Of a DNA stretch of 64,000 bases, positions 1 through 7,763 are shown piece after piece. This DNA comes from Eubacterium sp. (GTDB taxonomy: Bacteria > Bacillota > Clostridia > Lachnospirales > Lachnospiraceae). The stretch's first letter is position 1. The number at the start of each line of letters is the position of its first letter. Location: assembly GCA_017433825.1 (NCBI GenBank), contig JAFRGL010000006.1:62001-126000 (forward strand), given 5' to 3'. A model generated the notes under the pieces. That model did no database searches. It was not told the DNA's origin and worked only from the letters and a program-made list of their open reading frames with translations. A program made the position numbers and the translations under genes.

Positions 1-225
1 TACCGTATCCACGAAAATCTAAGCAACGACGGCTTCCTTAAAATGCCTTTTCCCGAAAAGCAGGAGTATGTGACAAAACGGCTGGCACGTCTTCGGGAGC
101 TGCTTGAAATCCGCTTCAGCACCCGGACAGCCCGGGAAATCTGGACCGAAAGGCTGCAGTTTTATATTCTCTTTTTTGAAAAGCTGGCGGAACAGCTAGA
201 CAACAGCTGCGGTCTGGCGGAGTAA
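1..225 (+). CDS. 3' end of an unidentified protein (partial)
   Basis: The reading frame is open from the first base and ends in TAA at 223-225, giving the last 74 residues of a protein that begins outside the window. The visible part is charged and probably helical, with an EKQEYVTKRLARLRELLEIR segment and an aromatic stretch FYILFFEKLAEQL near the end. I do not recognise the family; the C-terminal part of a helical transcription regulator is possible but cannot be shown. The next gene has its own promoter, so this fragment is not clearly linked to the peroxide operon downstream. Confidence 0.6.
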   Translation, partial: YRIHENLSNDGFLKMPFPEKQEYVTKRLARLRELLEIRFSTRTAREIWTERLQFYILFFEKLAEQLDNSCGLAE

Positions 226-268
226 GGCCGGGTTCATTGAAGACGGGCAGAAGATTTGCAAAAACGGG

Positions 269-306
269 TTGACAACAGCAAATATGTATGATACAACATA
301 TTTGTA
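269..306 (+). promoter_or_regulatory. Promoter with OhrR-type operator
   Basis: TTGACA (269-274) is followed after 17 bp by TACAAC (292-297). The 15-bp dyad TACAACATATTTGTA (292-306, arms TACAA/TTGTA) overlaps the -10 and closely resembles the operator known for Bacillus OhrR (TACAATTAAATTGTA). A second, wider inverted repeat of 9-bp arms lies at 279-287 and 296-304. The position implies that a bound repressor blocks RNA polymerase at the regulator's own promoter. The match to the Bacillus site is from memory; the repeats are read directly. Confidence 0.75.
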
Positions 307-329
307 CAAAACATAATGGAGGAAGAACG

Positions 330-770
330 ATGGAATACGATTATCATGAAGCGATGAAGCTGGCGAACCAAATCTGCTTTCCGCTTTATGCAGCGGCCCG
401 GAATGTAACCGGCCTTTATACACCCTTGCTGAAGCTGCTGGGACTGACTTATACACAGTATATTGTTTTCCTGGTTCTTTGGGAGAAGGACGGCATATCT
501 GTTTCGGAAATCGGCGAAAAGCTCATGCTGGACAACGGCACCCTTTCTCCCCTGCTGAAGAAGATGGAGCAGGCCGGCTACATTACAAGGGAGAGGAGCC
601 GGGAAGATGAACGGGTGGTTGTCATTTCCCTGACAGAAGAGGGGAAAACACTTCAGGAGAAAGCGAAGGACATTCCCTTAAAGGCTGCGGCCTGTGTCAG
701 CCTGCCGCCGGAAAAAGCAAAGATGCTGTATGATTTGCTTTACGAACTTTTGGACAATCAGAAAAATTGA
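330..770 (+). CDS. ohrR: MarR/OhrR-family peroxide-sensing repressor
   Basis: A 146-residue MarR-fold winged-helix regulator. The N-terminal stretch with NQICFPLYAAAR places a Cys at residue 16, matching the peroxide-reactive Cys15 of one-Cys OhrR proteins. The recognition helix and wing are seen in LDNGTLSPLLKKMEQAGYITR followed by SREDERVVVISLTEEG, the usual MarR wing. The start at 330 is chosen because GGAGG lies at 318-322; an in-frame ATG at 288 sits inside the operator. It is followed by a glutathione peroxidase, a logical target. Expected behaviour: oxidation of Cys16 by organic hydroperoxide releases the operator and induces the operon, including itself. Confidence 0.85.
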   Translation: MEYDYHEAMKLANQICFPLYAAARNVTGLYTPLLKLLGLTYTQYIVFLVLWEKDGISVSEIGEKLMLDNGTLSPLLKKMEQAGYITRERSREDERVVVISLTEEGKTLQEKAKDIPLKAAACVSLPPEKAKMLYDLLYELLDNQKN

Positions 771-805
771 AATGAATTAATCATGACTACGAAAGGAGCA
801 GTAAA

Positions 806-1357
806 ATGAAAACAGTCTATGATTTCACAGTAAAAGACAGACAGGGAAACGATGTCAGCCTGGCAGAGTATCAGGGCAAGGTGCTTCTGATCGTCAACAC
901 CGCAACAGGCTGCGGCTTTACACCTCACTATGAACCCCTTGAAGCAATGTACAAGGAAATGAAGGATAAAGGATTTGAGATCCTGGACTTCCCGTGCAAC
1001 CAGTTTGCAAACCAGGCGCCGGGAAGCGATGACGAAATCCATGAATTCTGCACGGTGAAATTCGGAACGGAATTCCCCCAGTTTAAGAAGGTGGATGTAA
1101 ACGGCGAGACTGCCGACCCGCTTTTTGCGTTCCTTGCCACCGAAAAGCCTTTTGTAAGCTTCGGGAAAGGTCTGAAGGGCCTGGCGCTGAAGAAGTTTTC
1201 CGATATGAACAACAAGACATTCGGAGACAAAGCTTATATCGGCTGGAACTTCACCAAGTTTCTGGTAGACCGTGAAGGCAAGGTAATCGCCCGGTTTGAG
1301 CCCACGGTGGATATGAAGGAAGTCCGCGCGGCAGTAGCGGCGGAGCTTGCGAAATAA
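806..1357 (+). CDS. Glutathione peroxidase family protein
   Basis: A 183-residue thioredoxin-fold peroxidase that reduces hydrogen or organic hydroperoxides in the cytoplasm. The peroxidatic residue is Cys36 in NTATGCGFTPHY (codon TGC, not selenocysteine); the family Gln lies in FPCNQFANQAPG and the active-site Trp-Asn in GWNFTKFLVD. A further Cys in EIHEFCTVKFG could act as resolving Cys. Length is close to the bacterial norm of about 160-185. The RBS GAAAGGAG precedes 806. It lies 35 bp after the OhrR gene and 52 bp before the metallo-hydrolase/rubredoxin gene, so the three probably form one peroxide-induced operon. Bacterial homologues usually take electrons from thioredoxin-type donors rather than glutathione. 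Confidence 0.93.
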   Translation: MKTVYDFTVKDRQGNDVSLAEYQGKVLLIVNTATGCGFTPHYEPLEAMYKEMKDKGFEILDFPCNQFANQAPGSDDEIHEFCTVKFGTEFPQFKKVDVNGETADPLFAFLATEKPFVSFGKGLKGLALKKFSDMNNKTFGDKAYIGWNFTKFLVDREGKVIARFEPTVDMKEVRAAVAAELAK

Positions 1358-1408
1358 AAAGCAGTCATATACATTTAGACAATTCACAAAGGAAAGGATG
1401 GAAACAGG

Positions 1409-2344
1409 ATGGTAATCAAGGCTGTAAAATTGTACGAAAACGGGTTTATGACACAGCTGCTGGCCTGCGGAGGAGAGGGAACGGAAGGAATTGACCCGGC
1501 CGTAAAATACCGCTCAAGTCTGCAGAACTTCGTAATTGACACCGGCAGTGAGGTTATCCTGGTGGATACGGGAATGCCTGCCGAAGTACCGGACGCCGTG
1601 CCGGATGAGAAGACTCTCATTTACATGGGAACCAAGGTAAAAAATTACGTGGACGCGCTGGCTGAAGCCGGATACCAGCCCGAACAGGTTACAAAGATAC
1701 TCATTACCCACAAGCACGCTGACCATACCGGAGAAATCCGCAACTTTCCGAATGCGAAGGTCTACGCTTCCGCCGAAGAAGCAAAGGCTGATGAGCTGAA
1801 GATTTATCCGAACGTGGTTCCGGTGGAATTTACGGACGGACCGTATGCCAACTTTGAGAAAAGCCAGAAGATTGTGGACGGGATTTATTACATTGAGGCG
1901 AAAGGCCACACCACAGGCAACAGCATCGTGATTGTGGAAGACGGCGGCCTGTATTATATGATACACGGGGATGTGACATATACGGATGAAGCACTGTATG
2001 CCAGCAAGCTTTCCATCGTGTTTGAAGATATTGCCGCGGCAAGAAAGACGCTGGATGCCGTCAGGGAGTTTATCGGAAGCCATCCGACGGTTTATCTTTC
2101 CACGCACACGCCCCTGGGATACGAAAACCTGGAAGCGAAAGCCGTTGTTGACCTTGACAATCCTCCAAAGAGCAAGCCCGTGGGCGATATCATGATTAAA
2201 CAGGCCAGCGGCAAATATGTATGTTCGGTCTGCGGCTATGTTTACGACCCTGCAGAACATGACGGCGTGCCCTTTGAAGACCTTCCGGATGACTGGAAAT
2301 GCCCCCGCTGCAAACAGAGCAGGGACAAATTCAACAAGGCTTGA
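1409..2344 (+). CDS. MBL-fold metallo-hydrolase fused to rubredoxin
   Basis: 311 residues in two parts. Residues about 1-255 are a metallo-beta-lactamase fold with the metal motif H101-K-H103-A-D105-H106, a later His in AKGHTTGN and the Asp in MIHGDVTY. Residues about 268-311 are a complete rubredoxin with Cys272/Cys275 and Cys298/Cys301 around a [11 protein letters not shown] motif, which binds one Fe. The MBL part lacks the flavodoxin domain of true rubredoxin-oxygen reductases, so whether its metal site is a di-iron redox site or a hydrolytic zinc site is open. It sits behind glutathione peroxidase in the OhrR operon, which argues for a part in peroxide or oxygen defence. RBS GGAAAGGA lies just upstream. 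Confidence 0.88.
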   Translation: MVIKAVKLYENGFMTQLLACGGEGTEGIDPAVKYRSSLQNFVIDTGSEVILVDTGMPAEVPDAVPDEKTLIYMGTKVKNYVDALAEAGYQPEQVTKILITHKHADHTGEIRNFPNAKVYASAEEAKADELKIYPNVVPVEFTDGPYANFEKSQKIVDGIYYIEAKGHTTGNSIVIVEDGGLYYMIHGDVTYTDEALYASKLSIVFEDIAAARKTLDAVREFIGSHPTVYLSTHTPLGYENLEAKAVVDLDNPPKSKPVGDIMIKQASGKYVCSVCGYVYDPAEHDGVPFEDLPDDWKCPRCKQSRDKFNKA

Positions 2345-2364
2345 AAAAAGGAAATGAAAGTACA

Positions 2365-3465
2365 ATGAAAAAACTGCTGTCTGTGCTGCTTTCCGCAGCA
2401 CTGCTGGCATCTTTCCAGGCGGGGTGCGGCCAAAGCACATCCCGCCTGGAAGATGTATCCGGCGCAATCTCAGGGACCGCATCTGAGTTCCTTCAGGAAG
2501 ATAAAGAAGATTTGCCAGATGCCTGTGTCTGTGATGACGGAAGGGCGAGGCCTTCTTCCTGCGGGAAACTGCAGGTTAAAGACGGAAAACTCTGCTCCGC
2601 AGACGGTGAACCGGTTATGCTCAGGGGTGTCAGCTGCAACGGCCTTATCACCTCCGAATCATTTTTAAATGAACAGCTTTTCCGGGAGCTGGCCGAGGAT
2701 GACGGCGTCAATCTTTTCCGCCTTGCCATGTACACCTACGGTGTAGGAATTGTGGGTTACTGCACGGGCGGCGACAAAGAACGCCACAAGGAAGATATCA
2801 CCCTCGGCGTCGAGCTCGCCCGGGACAACGATATGTATGCTTTGATAGACTGGCATATCCTAAGCGACGGCGACCCCAACACCTATGTTGAAGAGGCTAA
2901 GCTTTTCTTTGCGGAGATGGCCGAATCTTTCCGCGGCTATGACAACGTGCTTTACGAAATCTGCAATGAGCCAAACGGTATTGACTGGCAGACCGTAAAG
3001 CGATATGCTGATGAAGTTATCCCGGTTATCCGCGCAGAGGATCCCGATGCGGTTATCATCGTGGGCAATCCGGACTGGTCCAAGGACCTGTACAGCGTTG
3101 CTGCCGACCCCCTGGAATACGGCAACATCCTTTACAGCCTGCATTTTTATTCCGCAAGCCACGGACAGGATTTCCGTGACATGACAGAGGAAGTAAGCAG
3201 GAACGGGCTGCCGGTTTTCGTAACCGAATTCGGGATTACGTCGTCGAGCGGCGGTTTCCCCAGGGATACGGAAAGCGCGGATGAATGGATTGAGCTTTTG
3301 GAGAAGGAAAACATTTCCTACTGCATGTGGGCTTTTTCAAAAGCGCCGGAAGCCTGCTCCGCCATCCGTTCCAGCGTGCTTTCATACAGCGGGTTTGGTC
3401 CGGATGATTATACTGACACGGGCCTTTGGCTTCTGGATACGCTTGCAAAACACAACACCCGGTAA
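2365..3465 (+). CDS. Lipoprotein glycoside hydrolase, GH5 (cellulase-like)
   Basis: A 366-residue predicted lipoprotein: MKKLL start, hydrophobic core and lipobox SFQAGC with Cys21. After a low-complexity acidic linker the GH5 TIM barrel starts near VMLRGVSCNG (about residue 85). Glu202 in the ICNEPNG motif fits the acid/base and Glu288 in VTEFGITSS the nucleophile of family 5; DWHILSDGDPN and SLHFYSASHG are also family-typical. It should cut beta-1,4-linked glucan or mannan chains outside the cell while membrane-anchored. The start at 2365 is chosen because the signal peptide begins there and AAAAAAGG lies upstream. It begins only 20 bp after the rubredoxin fusion, so it may be read through from that operon. 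Confidence 0.9.
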   Translation: MKKLLSVLLSAALLASFQAGCGQSTSRLEDVSGAISGTASEFLQEDKEDLPDACVCDDGRARPSSCGKLQVKDGKLCSADGEPVMLRGVSCNGLITSESFLNEQLFRELAEDDGVNLFRLAMYTYGVGIVGYCTGGDKERHKEDITLGVELARDNDMYALIDWHILSDGDPNTYVEEAKLFFAEMAESFRGYDNVLYEICNEPNGIDWQTVKRYADEVIPVIRAEDPDAVIIVGNPDWSKDLYSVAADPLEYGNILYSLHFYSASHGQDFRDMTEEVSRNGLPVFVTEFGITSSSGGFPRDTESADEWIELLEKENISYCMWAFSKAPEACSAIRSSVLSYSGFGPDDYTDTGLWLLDTLAKHNTR

Positions 3466-3496
3466 GTAATAACTAAAAAAGGAGAATTTCCATCTT

Positions 3497-4384
3497 ATGA
3501 AAATTGCGGTTACATACAACAACGGAGAAGTGTTCCAGCATTTCGGACACACGGAAGAATTCAAGATTTATGAAGCGGAAGACGGAAAGGTGATCTCTTC
3601 ACAGATCATCGGATCAGACGGACGCGGCCATGAAGCCCTGGCATCGCTTCTTTCGGAACGCGCAATAGACGTCCTTATCTGCGGCGGCATCGGCGGCGGC
3701 GCCCAGGCTGCGCTTGAAGAGCAGGGTATTGAACTTTGCGCAGGCGCTTCCGGCAGCGCGGATGAAGCTGTGGAAGCATATTTAAGAGGAGAACTTGTCA
3801 ATACCGGAGCCAACTGCGATCATCACCATGACGAAGAGCATTCCTGCCATGATAAGGAAGAAAGCTGCTCCTGTGGTGACGAGGGCGGATGTTCCTGTGA
3901 AGACGAAGGCGGATGCGCCGGCTGTGCCGGCTGCCATTCCGGACCGGTGATTGAAGGGAAAAATGCCGGCAAAACGGTTCGCGCCCATTACCGCGGAACC
4001 TTTAATGACGGTACACAGTTCGATTCTTCCTACGACCGCGGCGAGCCTTTGGAGTTTGTGTGCGGCGCAGGCATGATGATTCCCGGCTTTGACGCAGCCG
4101 TGGCTGTGATGGATGTAGGCCAGATTGTGGATGTGCACCTGATGCCTTCGGAAGCCTACGGCGACCCGGACCCTGCCGCAATCTTTACCGTAGAGATTGC
4201 ACAGCTTCCCGGCGCGGAAGGCGCGGCTGTCGGACAGCAGGTTTATCTGCAGAACATGTACGGCCAGCCTTTCCCCGCAAAGGTAGCTGCGAAAGATGAG
4301 AAAACGATTACATTTGACGCCAATCATGAGATGGCCGGAAAAGAACTGAACTTTACGATTGAACTGGTGGAAGTGCTGGACTGA
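3497..4384 (+). CDS. NifX/NifB-like domain fused to FKBP-type prolyl isomerase via His/Cys-rich linker
   Basis: 295 residues in three parts. Residues 1-95 resemble the small dinitrogenase iron-molybdenum cofactor (NifX/NifB C-terminal) fold, with start MKIAVTYNNGEVFQHFG and ICGGIGGGAQAAL. Residues 107-147 are a metal-binding-type linker with nine Cys and six His, including HHH at 109-111 and repeated GCSC/GCAGC motifs. Residues about 150-295 are an FKBP-type peptidyl-prolyl isomerase of the SlyD kind, with AHYRGTFNDGTQFDSS, MMIPGFDAAV and the inserted flap region. SlyD itself has a metal-binding tail, so a metal-handling chaperone is likely. This domain order is unusual to me. RBS AAAAAGGAG precedes 3497; there is no clear partner gene. 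Confidence 0.85.
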   Translation: MKIAVTYNNGEVFQHFGHTEEFKIYEAEDGKVISSQIIGSDGRGHEALASLLSERAIDVLICGGIGGGAQAALEEQGIELCAGASGSADEAVEAYLRGELVNTGANCDHHHDEEHSCHDKEESCSCGDEGGCSCEDEGGCAGCAGCHSGPVIEGKNAGKTVRAHYRGTFNDGTQFDSSYDRGEPLEFVCGAGMMIPGFDAAVAVMDVGQIVDVHLMPSEAYGDPDPAAIFTVEIAQLPGAEGAAVGQQVYLQNMYGQPFPAKVAAKDEKTITFDANHEMAGKELNFTIELVEVLD

Positions 4385-4424
4385 GAGCTTCATTTTTCTG
4401 CGGCTGTCCCCTGACCATATCATG

Positions 4425-4516
4425 TGAAAACCGGAAGCGGAAAGCTTATGCCGGAAGCGGGTTTTCAATACCTGATAAGAAACTCCTGTAAGGTAACAAC
4501 GGCCTTTGGCCAAAGG
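4425..4516 (+). promoter_or_regulatory. Possible structured leader of the esterase gene
   Basis: The 142-bp gap before the esterase holds two exact 10-bp direct repeats CCGGAAGCGG (4431-4440 and 4451-4460) inside an inverted repeat TGAAAACC/GGTTTTCA (4425-4432 and 4460-4467), then a perfect 14-bp palindrome CCTTTGGCCAAAGG (4503-4516). The palindrome covers part of the ribosome site AAAGGAG (4512-4518). A hairpin there could limit translation. No known riboswitch class is recognised. Confidence 0.3.
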
Positions 4517-4526
4517 AGAAGCTGCA

Positions 4527-5447
4527 ATGGCAGTAAAATACAATATTCACCCGGATTTCAAACTGCTTGCGGCGATTCATCCGCCGCTTAACCGTAAAAG
4601 CATACAGAGGATCCAGAAAATGATGGGCCTTCTGTACTATCAGCAGAAGTCAGACCGCACCGTAGAAGTACAGCGTATTCGGATTCGCACCGGTGAGGAC
4701 AGCTTCGTGAAAGCATTGCTGTATACACCGAAGAACAGGAAGGTACAGGGAAACCTCCTGTATTGCCATGGCGGCGGATATGCCTTCCCGGCAGCGCCTT
4801 ACCAGTATAAGCTGGCGCGTCTGTACGCCGAACGCGCCGGATGCCGCGTATTGTTCCCGGATTACAGGCTGGCGCCTGGGCATCCGTTTCCTGCAGCGCC
4901 TGAGGACTGTTTTGCTGCTTACCGGTGGCTTCTGCGTTTCGCAAAAGACAATCCGACAGCTGTCTGCGGTGACAGCGCGGGCGGCACACTTGCAATGGCG
5001 GTATGCCTGATGGCAATCGACAATGAAATACGTGTACCCTGTGCCCAGCTGCTGACATATCCCTCCGTCGGAAACTGCGGGGAGACGGAATCCATCCGGC
5101 TGTATACCGACACGCCGATGTGCAACAGCCGGGATATGGATATTTACGGGGAATGGTACGTACAGGATGAAACAGCCGGAAAACTGGCTTACCGTTCGCC
5201 TGTGGAAGCGGATTCTTATGAAGGTATTCCCATGACTTATATCGAGACAGCGCAGTTTGACTGCCTGAGGGACGGCGCACTTATTTACGCGGACAGGCTG
5301 AAGGAGTGCGGGATTCCTGTGGAGCTTTACAAGACGAAGGGTACCGTACACGGATATGATATGATGCTCAAAAGCCGGATTGTAAAGGCGCTGATTGAAA
5401 AAAGGGTTGCTTTTCTGAAAAAAGCATTTCTCAAAACAGACAGATGA
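4527..5447 (+). CDS. Alpha/beta hydrolase, HSL-type esterase
   Basis: A 306-residue serine hydrolase of the alpha/beta-hydrolase-3 (hormone-sensitive lipase-like) group. The oxyanion motif HGGG is at 81-84, the nucleophile Ser150 is in GDSAGG, DYRLAPGHPFPA is the usual family stretch, and Asp in FDCLRDGA plus His in TVHGYD complete the triad. No signal peptide, so it should act in the cytoplasm on short-chain esters. ATG 4527 is preferred over an upstream TTG at 4506 because AAAGGAG is correctly spaced. It is followed by a terminator at 5463, so it ends its own unit. Confidence 0.88.
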   Translation: MAVKYNIHPDFKLLAAIHPPLNRKSIQRIQKMMGLLYYQQKSDRTVEVQRIRIRTGEDSFVKALLYTPKNRKVQGNLLYCHGGGYAFPAAPYQYKLARLYAERAGCRVLFPDYRLAPGHPFPAAPEDCFAAYRWLLRFAKDNPTAVCGDSAGGTLAMAVCLMAIDNEIRVPCAQLLTYPSVGNCGETESIRLYTDTPMCNSRDMDIYGEWYVQDETAGKLAYRSPVEADSYEGIPMTYIETAQFDCLRDGALIYADRLKECGIPVELYKTKGTVHGYDMMLKSRIVKALIEKRVAFLKKAFLKTDR

Positions 5448-5462
5448 TAAATACGAACAGTA

Positions 5463-5502
5463 AGGCCTCCGGGACATAAGTTCCGGGGGCCTCTTGATTT
5501 TT
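5463..5502 (+). terminator. Rho-independent terminator after the esterase
   Basis: A 12-bp stem (5463-5474 with 5481-5492, one GT pair next to the loop and one in the middle) with a 6-nt loop, followed by CTTGATTTTT. It separates the esterase from the metal operon. Confidence 0.8.
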
Positions 5503-5542
5503 AAAGAAACTGCTGTATAATATAGTTAGCATAAGCTAACTA
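5494..5542 (+). promoter_or_regulatory. Metal-operon promoter with palindromic operator
   Basis: TTGATT (5494-5499), 16-bp spacer, TATAAT (5516-5521). Directly downstream, over the likely transcription start, lies an inverted repeat TAGTTAGC-ATAA-GCTAACTA (5523-5530 and 5535-5542). The TTAGC...GCTAA arms resemble sites bound by DtxR/MntR-type metal repressors. Since the genes that follow are an HMA protein and a ZIP transporter, a metal-responsive operator is the natural reading; the regulator is not in the window. Confidence 0.65.
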
Positions 5543-5556
5543 AAGGAGACAGCATA

Positions 5557-5811
5557 ATGATTAAGACTACATTAAAAATTGAAGGCATGATGTGCGGGAT
5601 GTGCGAAAACCACATCTGCGATACAATACGTAAAGCGGTTCCTGACGCGGTAAAGGTTTCGGCATCCAGAAGCAGGAAGGAAGCTTCTTTCCTGACAAAA
5701 GAAGGCGTGGAAGCGGCCGGCCTGAAGGCAGCCATAGACGCAACCGGATACACCTGCCTGTCGGTGGAATCGTCACCCTATGAAAAGAAAGGCCTGTTCG
5801 GACGCAGATGA
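5557..5811 (+). CDS. Heavy-metal-associated (HMA) domain protein
   Basis: An 84-residue soluble protein with one HMA ferredoxin-like fold. The metal motif is MMCGMC with Cys13 and Cys16 (MxCxxC-like), as in copper and zinc chaperones or the N-terminal domains of P1B ATPases. The C-terminal 15 residues form a basic tail. RBS AAAGGAG is well placed before 5557. Its stop overlaps the start of the ZIP transporter by 4 bp (ATGA), so translation of the two is coupled, and it may hand metal to, or take it from, that transporter. Which metal cannot be told from the motif alone. Confidence 0.88.
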   Translation: MIKTTLKIEGMMCGMCENHICDTIRKAVPDAVKVSASRSRKEASFLTKEGVEAAGLKAAIDATGYTCLSVESSPYEKKGLFGRR

Positions 5812-6596
5812 GAACGGCAGTCCTGGGACTTATGATTCCTTTTATCGGTACGGCGCTCGGCGCTGCCTGCGTGTTTCTGCTGCAAAAAGAGATAAAGCCC
5901 GGGATCCAGAGGGCTCTGACAGGTTTTGCGGCAGGCGTGATGGTGGCTGCGTCCATCTGGAGCCTGATTGTACCGGCTATAGAACAGTCGTCGGATAAAG
6001 GAAGACTTGCTTTCCTTCCGGCTTTCACAGGGTTCTGGATGGGAATCCTGTTCCTGCTGCTTCTGGACCATATCATCCCGCATCTGCACAGGAGCATAAA
6101 CCGGGATGAGCAGACAGAAGGTCCGAAAAGCAGGCTGAGCCGGACTGTTATGATGGTATTTGCCGTAACGCTTCACAATATCCCGGAGGGCATGGCTGTC
6201 GGCGTGGTCTATGCAGGGCTTTTAAACGGTTTGGGAAATATCACTGCAGGCGGCGCGCTGGCTCTGGCGCTGGGTATCGCCATACAGAATTTCCCGGAAG
6301 GCGCCATTATTTCCATGCCGCTGTATGCTGAGGGGAAAAGCAAGCCGAAATCTTTCATTCTGGGAGTCCTCTCAGGCGCGGTGGAGCCGGCTTTCGGAGC
6401 GCTTACGGTGATAATTGCAGGCCTTGTCATCCCTGCCATGCCGTATCTTCTGTCATTTGCGGCAGGCGCCATGCTGTATGTCGTCGTGGAGGAACTGATT
6501 CCGGAAATGTCAGCCGGAAAGCATTCCAATACCGGCGTGGTATTTTTTGCCGTCGGCTTCAGTATAATGATGGCGCTGGATGTGGCGCTGGGATAA
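5808..6596 (+). CDS. ZIP-family divalent metal transporter
   Basis: A 262-residue membrane protein with about eight TM segments. The two metal-site helices are visible as TLHNIPEGMAVGV and IAIQNFPEGAIISMP, the hallmark of ZIP (ZupT-like) transporters; His residues also occur in LDHIIPHLHR before the cytoplasmic loop. ZIP proteins bring Zn, Fe or Mn into the cytoplasm. It is translationally coupled to the HMA gene upstream and shares its promoter and operator, so expression should respond to metal. Length is typical for bacterial members. Confidence 0.92.
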   Translation: MRTAVLGLMIPFIGTALGAACVFLLQKEIKPGIQRALTGFAAGVMVAASIWSLIVPAIEQSSDKGRLAFLPAFTGFWMGILFLLLLDHIIPHLHRSINRDEQTEGPKSRLSRTVMMVFAVTLHNIPEGMAVGVVYAGLLNGLGNITAGGALALALGIAIQNFPEGAIISMPLYAEGKSKPKSFILGVLSGAVEPAFGALTVIIAGLVIPAMPYLLSFAAGAMLYVVVEELIPEMSAGKHSNTGVVFFAVGFSIMMALDVALG

Positions 6597-6637
6597 TGCG
6601 GATGAAGTAAAAAAACACTGTAAAATGCCGGAAGACA

Positions 6638-6646
6638 TGTTATAAT
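6638..6646 (+). promoter_or_regulatory. Extended -10 promoter element
   Basis: TGTTATAAT (TGn plus TATAAT at 6641-6646) lies about 30-75 bp before the possible starts of the GNAT gene. The -35 (CTGTAA near 6618) is weak, as is common with extended -10 promoters. Confidence 0.45.
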
Positions 6647-6719
6647 GCTTAAAAATTATCGTGATACATCTTGAATGGGGAACGAAAAACGGCTGATTAC
6701 CGTTCCGGGAGAACAGATC

Positions 6720-7295
6720 ATGCTATACAGAGAAACAGTCTTTCTGAAAGACGGGAGAAAATGTATTTTAAGAAACGGTACGGTAGCGGACGGTCCGGCA
6801 GCGTTGGATAACTTTATCATGACACATGGGCAGACTGACTTTCTGCTGACGTACCCGGAAGAAAACAGAATGACCGCGGAACAGGAAGCACAGTACCTTA
6901 AAACGAAGGCGGAAAGCACGGACGAGATTGAGATTCTTGCGGAAGTCGGCGGGAAAATTGTCGGAACGGCCGGTGTGGACCGTATCGGAGCCATGGAAAA
7001 AATCAGACACCGCGCTGAATTCGGCATCAGTATCGATAAGGAATACTGGGGCCTCGGCATCGGAAAGGCTCTGACAAAGGCCTGTATTGCCTGTGCGAAA
7101 ATGGCTGGCTACGTACAGCTGGAGCTGCAGGTGGTGGCGGACAATAAATGCGCGGCTGCCCTTTACGAAAGCCTGGGTTTTTTGGAATACGGCAGGAATC
7201 CGAAAGGTTTTCTTTCCAGGAAGGCAGGATGGCAGGAACTGGTAATGATGCGGCTGGAGCTGACCCGGGAGGAGAATGCGGGAAGAGGTGTCTGA
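6720..7295 (+). CDS. GNAT-family N-acetyltransferase
   Basis: A 191-residue acetyl-CoA-dependent acetyltransferase. The core shows HRAEFGISIDKEYWGLGIGKAL, the acetyl-CoA pyrophosphate-binding segment, then LELQVVADNKCAAALYESLGF, the typical end of the fold. The substrate cannot be read from the sequence. ATG 6720 (with GGGAGA upstream) is preferred; an in-frame ATG at 6675 would add 15 residues. It is a single-gene unit between a TATAAT box and the palindrome/terminator at 7314. Confidence 0.85.
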   Translation: MLYRETVFLKDGRKCILRNGTVADGPAALDNFIMTHGQTDFLLTYPEENRMTAEQEAQYLKTKAESTDEIEILAEVGGKIVGTAGVDRIGAMEKIRHRAEFGISIDKEYWGLGIGKALTKACIACAKMAGYVQLELQVVADNKCAAALYESLGFLEYGRNPKGFLSRKAGWQELVMMRLELTREENAGRGV

Positions 7296-7313
7296 TCCGG
7301 GTAAAAAGAATGT

Positions 7314-7380
7314 AAAGTCAATATTTAGTTTGATAAATATCAAATTAGATATTGACTTTTCTTTTTGCCTGATATATATT
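7314..7380 (+). promoter_or_regulatory. 46-bp palindrome overlapping the -35 of the ArsR operon promoter
   Basis: AAAGTCAATAT (7314-7324) pairs perfectly with ATATTGACTTT (7349-7359), and TTTGAT-AAAT-ATCAAA (7329-7344) forms the inner part. The right arm contains TTGACT (7352-7357), which with TATATT (7375-7380) makes a good promoter with a 17-bp spacer. The dyad would suit an ArsR-type dimer repressing its own operon; the hairpin followed by TTCTTTTT can also terminate the GNAT transcript. Both uses are inferred. Confidence 0.65.
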
Positions 7381-7424
7381 TAATTCGATAAACATAAAAA
7401 TAAATATTCCGAAAGGAGGAATTA

Positions 7425-7763
7425 ATGATGAATGATTTTATCGGATACCTCACGGGCCAGATTGAAGCCGGCAGAAAAGATATAGCCGCACTGGAAAAAG
7501 AAGGCCGGAAGGATGATGCTGATTTCGTCAAGGTGAGGGTTAATATCTATGACATCTGCAAAACGGTAACCAATGCGCTCATCAGCCGGCCCGGCGCTGG
7601 AGAAGAAGCCGTTAAGGCGCAGTTTGCCCGTTTCAGGACGGAATGGGGAGCAGCCCTGGAGAAGGCAAAAGAACACGACGATGCGAGAAATATTGTAATC
7701 GGCGAGACAAAGCTGGAAGCGCTGGAAGATGTTATCGCGCATTTTCCGAAGGAGGAAAAATGA
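7425..7763 (+). CDS. Small helical protein, first gene of ArsR operon
   Basis: 112 residues, rich in charged amino acids, predicted all-helical, with no signal peptide or TM segment. I do not recognise the family. A strong AAAGGAGG precedes the double ATG at 7425. Its stop overlaps the start of the ArsR/DUF2087 gene by 4 bp, so the two are translationally coupled and may form a functional pair, for example an effector-binding or co-regulator protein. That role is inference from position only. Confidence 0.75.
   Translation: MMNDFIGYLTGQIEAGRKDIAALEKEGRKDDADFVKVRVNIYDICKTVTNALISRPGAGEEAVKAQFARFRTEWGAALEKAKEHDDARNIVIGETKLEALEDVIAHFPKEEK

Noticed and set aside
806-1357. Possible selenocysteine glutathione peroxidase
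   Set aside because: The active-site codon is TGC (Cys36) and no in-frame TGA or SECIS-like hairpin is seen there.
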